DNA of 32,357 nt from SIG644 sp045613985 (GTDB lineage Bacteria; Bacillota; Clostridia; Oscillospirales; CAG-272). Below are positions 30,302-32,357 of the stretch, one piece after another. Position 1 is the first letter of the stretch; each line of letters starts with the position of its first letter. The notes under the pieces were generated by a model. The model did not search any database and was not told the origin of the DNA. It was given only the letters and a program-made list of their open reading frames with translations. A program made the translations under genes and the position numbers. The stretch spans positions 1 through 32,357 of the forward strand of contig JAZLCA010000040.1 of assembly GCA_045613985.1 (NCBI GenBank), given 5' to 3'.

Positions 30302-31117
30302 TTATGAAGTTAATTCCGCGCGCAGATACGCCACGATCTTCTTTTCCTCACGCGACACCTTGACCTGTGTCAGACCCAGCAGCTGTGCGACCTGCTGTTG
30401 CGTCTGATTCCGATAGTAGCGCAGCAAAATAATTTTTTGCCAGAGCGGTTGCAGCCCCGAGATCGCCTGTCTCAATGCCAGTCGGTCGTGCATACGTTCC
30501 AGTTCCTCCGCGCTGTCCTCGTCGGGCAAGACGGCATCGTAGGTCTGACCTTCCCCACTCTCCGTCGTGCCGGGCAAGGGATCGTACAGCGAGCGAACCG
30601 GCGAGATCGCATCCAATGCCACCGCGGCTTCCTCGATATCAACCCCGCACCGCTCGGCCAGCTCGCGCACGGATACTTCCCTTGCTTCCTGCGCCATGAT
30701 CTCACTGCGCACTCGCATCAGCTGCGCTCCCAATTTCTTGTAGACTCGGCTGACCTTGATCATACCGTCATCCCTCAAATGCCGTCGGATTTCGCCGATG
30801 ATCAAAGGAACGGCATAGGTGGAAAAGGCCGTCCCCCGTTCCAAGGAAAAACTTCGGACCGCCTTGATCATACCGATGGTGCCGATCTGGATCAAATCCT
30901 CAAATTCGGTGCCACGGCCAAGGAAACGCTGAGCCAACGAGCGTACAAGTCCCGCGTTTTCCACCACCAGTGCTTCCATGGCCTCCTCGCTGCCGCTCTG
31001 CGCCTGTTCGATCCATCTGCGATTTCGCTCGCTGCGGGTATTGTCAGAAGTACTGCTTTGTTGCTCCGCCTGTGTAAGAGCGCAAGAGTTTGACGTCGAA
31101 CGATCGCTGTTTTGCAT
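30302..31117 (-). CDS. sigF: RNA polymerase sporulation sigma factor SigF
   Basis: 271 residues. A Ser/Thr/Gln-rich N-terminal extension of about 30 residues precedes sigma region 2 (NAGLVRSLAQRF, FEDLIQIGTIGMIKAVRSF, AFSTYAVPLIIGEIRRHLRDDG, about 54-116). Region 3 follows (VSVRELAERCGVDIEEAAVAL) and then region 4 (QTQQQVAQLLGLTQVKVSREEKKI). SigF is the first forespore-specific sigma factor; the gene order spoIIAA-spoIIAB-sigF supports the call over SigG. GGAGGT precedes the start. Slightly longer than usual (about 250) because of the N-terminal extension. Confidence 0.92.
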   Translation of the reverse strand: MQNSDRSTSNSCALTQAEQQSSTSDNTRSERNRRWIEQAQSGSEEAMEALVVENAGLVRSLAQRFLGRGTEFEDLIQIGTIGMIKAVRSFSLERGTAFSTYAVPLIIGEIRRHLRDDGMIKVSRVYKKLGAQLMRVRSEIMAQEAREVSVRELAERCGVDIEEAAVALDAISPVRSLYDPLPGTTESGEGQTYDAVLPDEDSAEELERMHDRLALRQAISGLQPLWQKIILLRYYRNQTQQQVAQLLGLTQVKVSREEKKIVAYLRAELTS

Positions 31118-31144
31118 ACTGTACCTCCAATATAGCCTCTCGGC

Positions 31145-31627
31145 TTATGTAATACAGTTTCGCTCGCCCAGCCGTTTGATCAAGGTAACTGCCGTTCCCT
31201 TGCCTACCGATGAGCAAACACGAACACCGTCGCAAAAGTTCTCCATGACAGCAAAGCCCATGCCGCTTCGCTCCCCCTCTGCATCGGTGGTATAGAGCGG
31301 CTCTCGGGCGCGACGTACGTCCTCAATTCCGCACCCGCGGTCCTTGATCACGATCTTGATCCAGCCTCCGCTGTAAATTTGCGCGCGGATCTGAATTTCA
31401 CCGACGGTATCCCGATACGCGTGTACGATGCAATTGGTGACCGCTTCGCTGACCGCACATTTGATATCTGCCAGCTCGGTCGCTCCCGGATCGGCCTGAG
31501 CGCAAAAGGCGGCCACGGCCGCTCGCGCCATGGCCTCGTTAACGGACAGTGACGGGAATTGAAATTTGATCTCATTGCGCACCGTCTGCCCCGTCAAACG
31601 ATGCTCCCCTACACGATAGCTTGCCAT
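31145..31627 (-). CDS. spoIIAB: Anti-sigma F factor / serine kinase SpoIIAB
   Basis: 160 residues with the GHKL ATPase layout: N-box at about 62-75 (EAVTNCIVHAYRD), G1 box DRGCGIEDV (about 96-104), G2 box GMGFAVMENF (about 122-131) and a GKGTAVTL G3-like segment. It binds SigF and holds it inactive, and phosphorylates SpoIIAA. Slightly longer than the Bacillus protein (146). It sits between spoIIAA and sigF with 27- and 31-bp gaps. Confidence 0.95.
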   Translation of the reverse strand: MASYRVGEHRLTGQTVRNEIKFQFPSLSVNEAMARAAVAAFCAQADPGATELADIKCAVSEAVTNCIVHAYRDTVGEIQIRAQIYSGGWIKIVIKDRGCGIEDVRRAREPLYTTDAEGERSGMGFAVMENFCDGVRVCSSVGKGTAVTLIKRLGERNCIT

Positions 31628-31658
31628 TGATTCCTTTTCCTTTCCTTTTTAAATATAT

Positions 31659-31982
31659 TTATTGCTTTTCGATGCGGATCAGGCGTTGCATTCCTGCCAG
31701 ATGTACCATGCGTAACGCCCCAAGAGTCGGACGGTATAAGATCATACTCCCTCCCAGCTTTTTCATCAAGGCCAGCCGTCCCATAAGCAATCCCAAGCCC
31801 GAGCTGTCCATAAAATCCACCCCCGATGCATCAATGCGCAACACCTGCGGACGGCGGGCACAAATCGCTTGATCCACTGCCTGCCGCACCTGTAATGCGC
31901 TGTGATGATCGATTTCGGAGGGTAATATTACCGTCATCACGTCCCCTTGCATCTCGATAACTGCATCCTGCTTCGTTTTCAT
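31659..31982 (-). CDS. spoIIAA: Anti-anti-sigma factor SpoIIAA
   Basis: 107 residues from the ATG at 31982 (GGGAG upstream); the open frame upstream covers a promoter region and is not used. STAS domain throughout. The DFMDSSGLGLLMGR motif at about 55-68 contains the serine that SpoIIAB phosphorylates. Unphosphorylated SpoIIAA releases SigF from SpoIIAB in the forespore. First gene of the spoIIA operon. Confidence 0.95.
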   Translation of the reverse strand: MKTKQDAVIEMQGDVMTVILPSEIDHHSALQVRQAVDQAICARRPQVLRIDASGVDFMDSSGLGLLMGRLALMKKLGGSMILYRPTLGALRMVHLAGMQRLIRIEKQ

Positions 31983-32012
31983 TTGATTCTCCCTTCTTGA
32001 CTGATCCGCTCC

Positions 32013-32021
32013 ATTATAACA
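32013..32021 (-). promoter_or_regulatory. Possible extended -10 element upstream of spoIIAA
   Basis: TGTTATAAT on the minus strand, about 30 bp upstream of the spoIIAA start, fits an extended -10 box. No good -35 was found; spoIIA promoters are usually SigH-dependent, which I could not recognise here. Confidence 0.35.
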
Positions 32022-32098
32022 TCGCACAGGCGCAAAGTTTGTCATATTGCGCAGGGGGATTTTTTTCTTTCGGAATTGTAAATTTACCGTTCCGCCTC

Positions 32099-32127
32099 TT
32101 GCACCGCCGCAGAATTTGTGATACAAT
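32099..32127 (+). promoter_or_regulatory. Promoter of the rightmost gene
   Basis: TTGCAC (32099-32104), 17-bp spacer, TACAAT (32122-32127), 33 bp before the ATG. Confidence 0.6.
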
Positions 32128-32160
32128 GGTTACATATTGATGTTTACAGGAGTTTTCACC

Positions 32161-32357
32161 ATGACAAATCCCTTCAAAAATAAAAAATCCCGCATCCTTT
32201 TGCTATGCACCGCAGCATTGCTTGTGATCGCAGGAGTGACGGTGGCGCTGGTCTTGTGCTTAAACAAGCCCGAGCCGCCCCCCGCCCCCGAAGTCAAGCC
32301 TCCCGAGGTTTATACCCCGCACGTTCTCCCCGCCCCCACCTTTACCGAGGACAACAC
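32161..32357 (+). CDS. Membrane-anchored protein, N-terminal part, unknown
   Basis: Only 65 residues are visible before the window ends. A short basic N-terminus (FKNKKSR) precedes one membrane helix (about 12-34, LLLCTAALLVIAGVTVALVL) and a Pro/Glu-rich extracellular linker (EPPPAPEVKPPEV). This is the typical start of a secreted or surface-anchored protein whose functional domain lies beyond the window. CAGGAG precedes the ATG. No family can be assigned from this part. Confidence 0.75.
   Translation, partial: MTNPFKNKKSRILLLCTAALLVIAGVTVALVLCLNKPEPPPAPEVKPPEVYTPHVLPAPTFTEDN

Overview
The window looks like a chromosomal stretch from an endospore-forming, low-to-medium GC Firmicute, most likely an uncultured gut or rumen clostridium. 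The evidence is a complete eight-gene spoIIIA operon, the spoIIA operon (spoIIAA, spoIIAB, sigF), a sigK gene, consensus sigma-A promoters and strong Shine-Dalgarno sites. No rRNA, tRNA or CRISPR array was seen.

Left part, about 1-10,930: after a partial VTC-domain gene comes an AT-richer accessory region. It holds a tyrosine recombinase, small unknown genes (two of them tandem paralogs), a double helix-turn-helix protein, an XRE repressor with three palindromic operators between divergent promoters, a serine resolvase, a lipoprotein behind a strongly structured RNA of about 210 nt, and a frameshifted WYL regulator. Two single-gene units follow, each encoding a membrane protein with a PH-like domain. 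The region is punctuated by four same-orientation copies of the 3' end of one protein-coding gene (562-654, 8341-8433, 9513-9586, 10788-10826). From memory the encoded tail matches the C-terminus of GGGtGRT-family proteins. Among the first three copies all interior differences are synonymous. Each of these three copies has a promoter 110-130 bp upstream and a hairpin, then one or more genes, downstream. I read this as a stack of integrated elements or cassettes using the 3' end of that gene as attachment site, with the recombinase at 827 as candidate enzyme. The full-length target gene is not in the window.

Middle part, about 10,930-15,300: a 592-residue lipoprotein and a GH38 alpha-mannosidase form a probable operon. 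From 15,300 to 21,417 (minus strand) lie a P-loop ATPase and the spoIIIA operon, which encodes the channel components linking mother cell and forespore.

Right part: four tandem paralogous solute-binding-like lipoproteins (21,594-28,450, minus) each have their own consensus promoter, and three of them have a short hairpin in the 5' UTR; no permease genes are next to them. Then come sigK (uninterrupted by any skin-like element), a HAD-family phosphatase, the spoIIA operon, and a membrane-anchored protein cut by the window end. The right two thirds are ordinary core plus sugar-related genes; the left third is the accessory region of interest.
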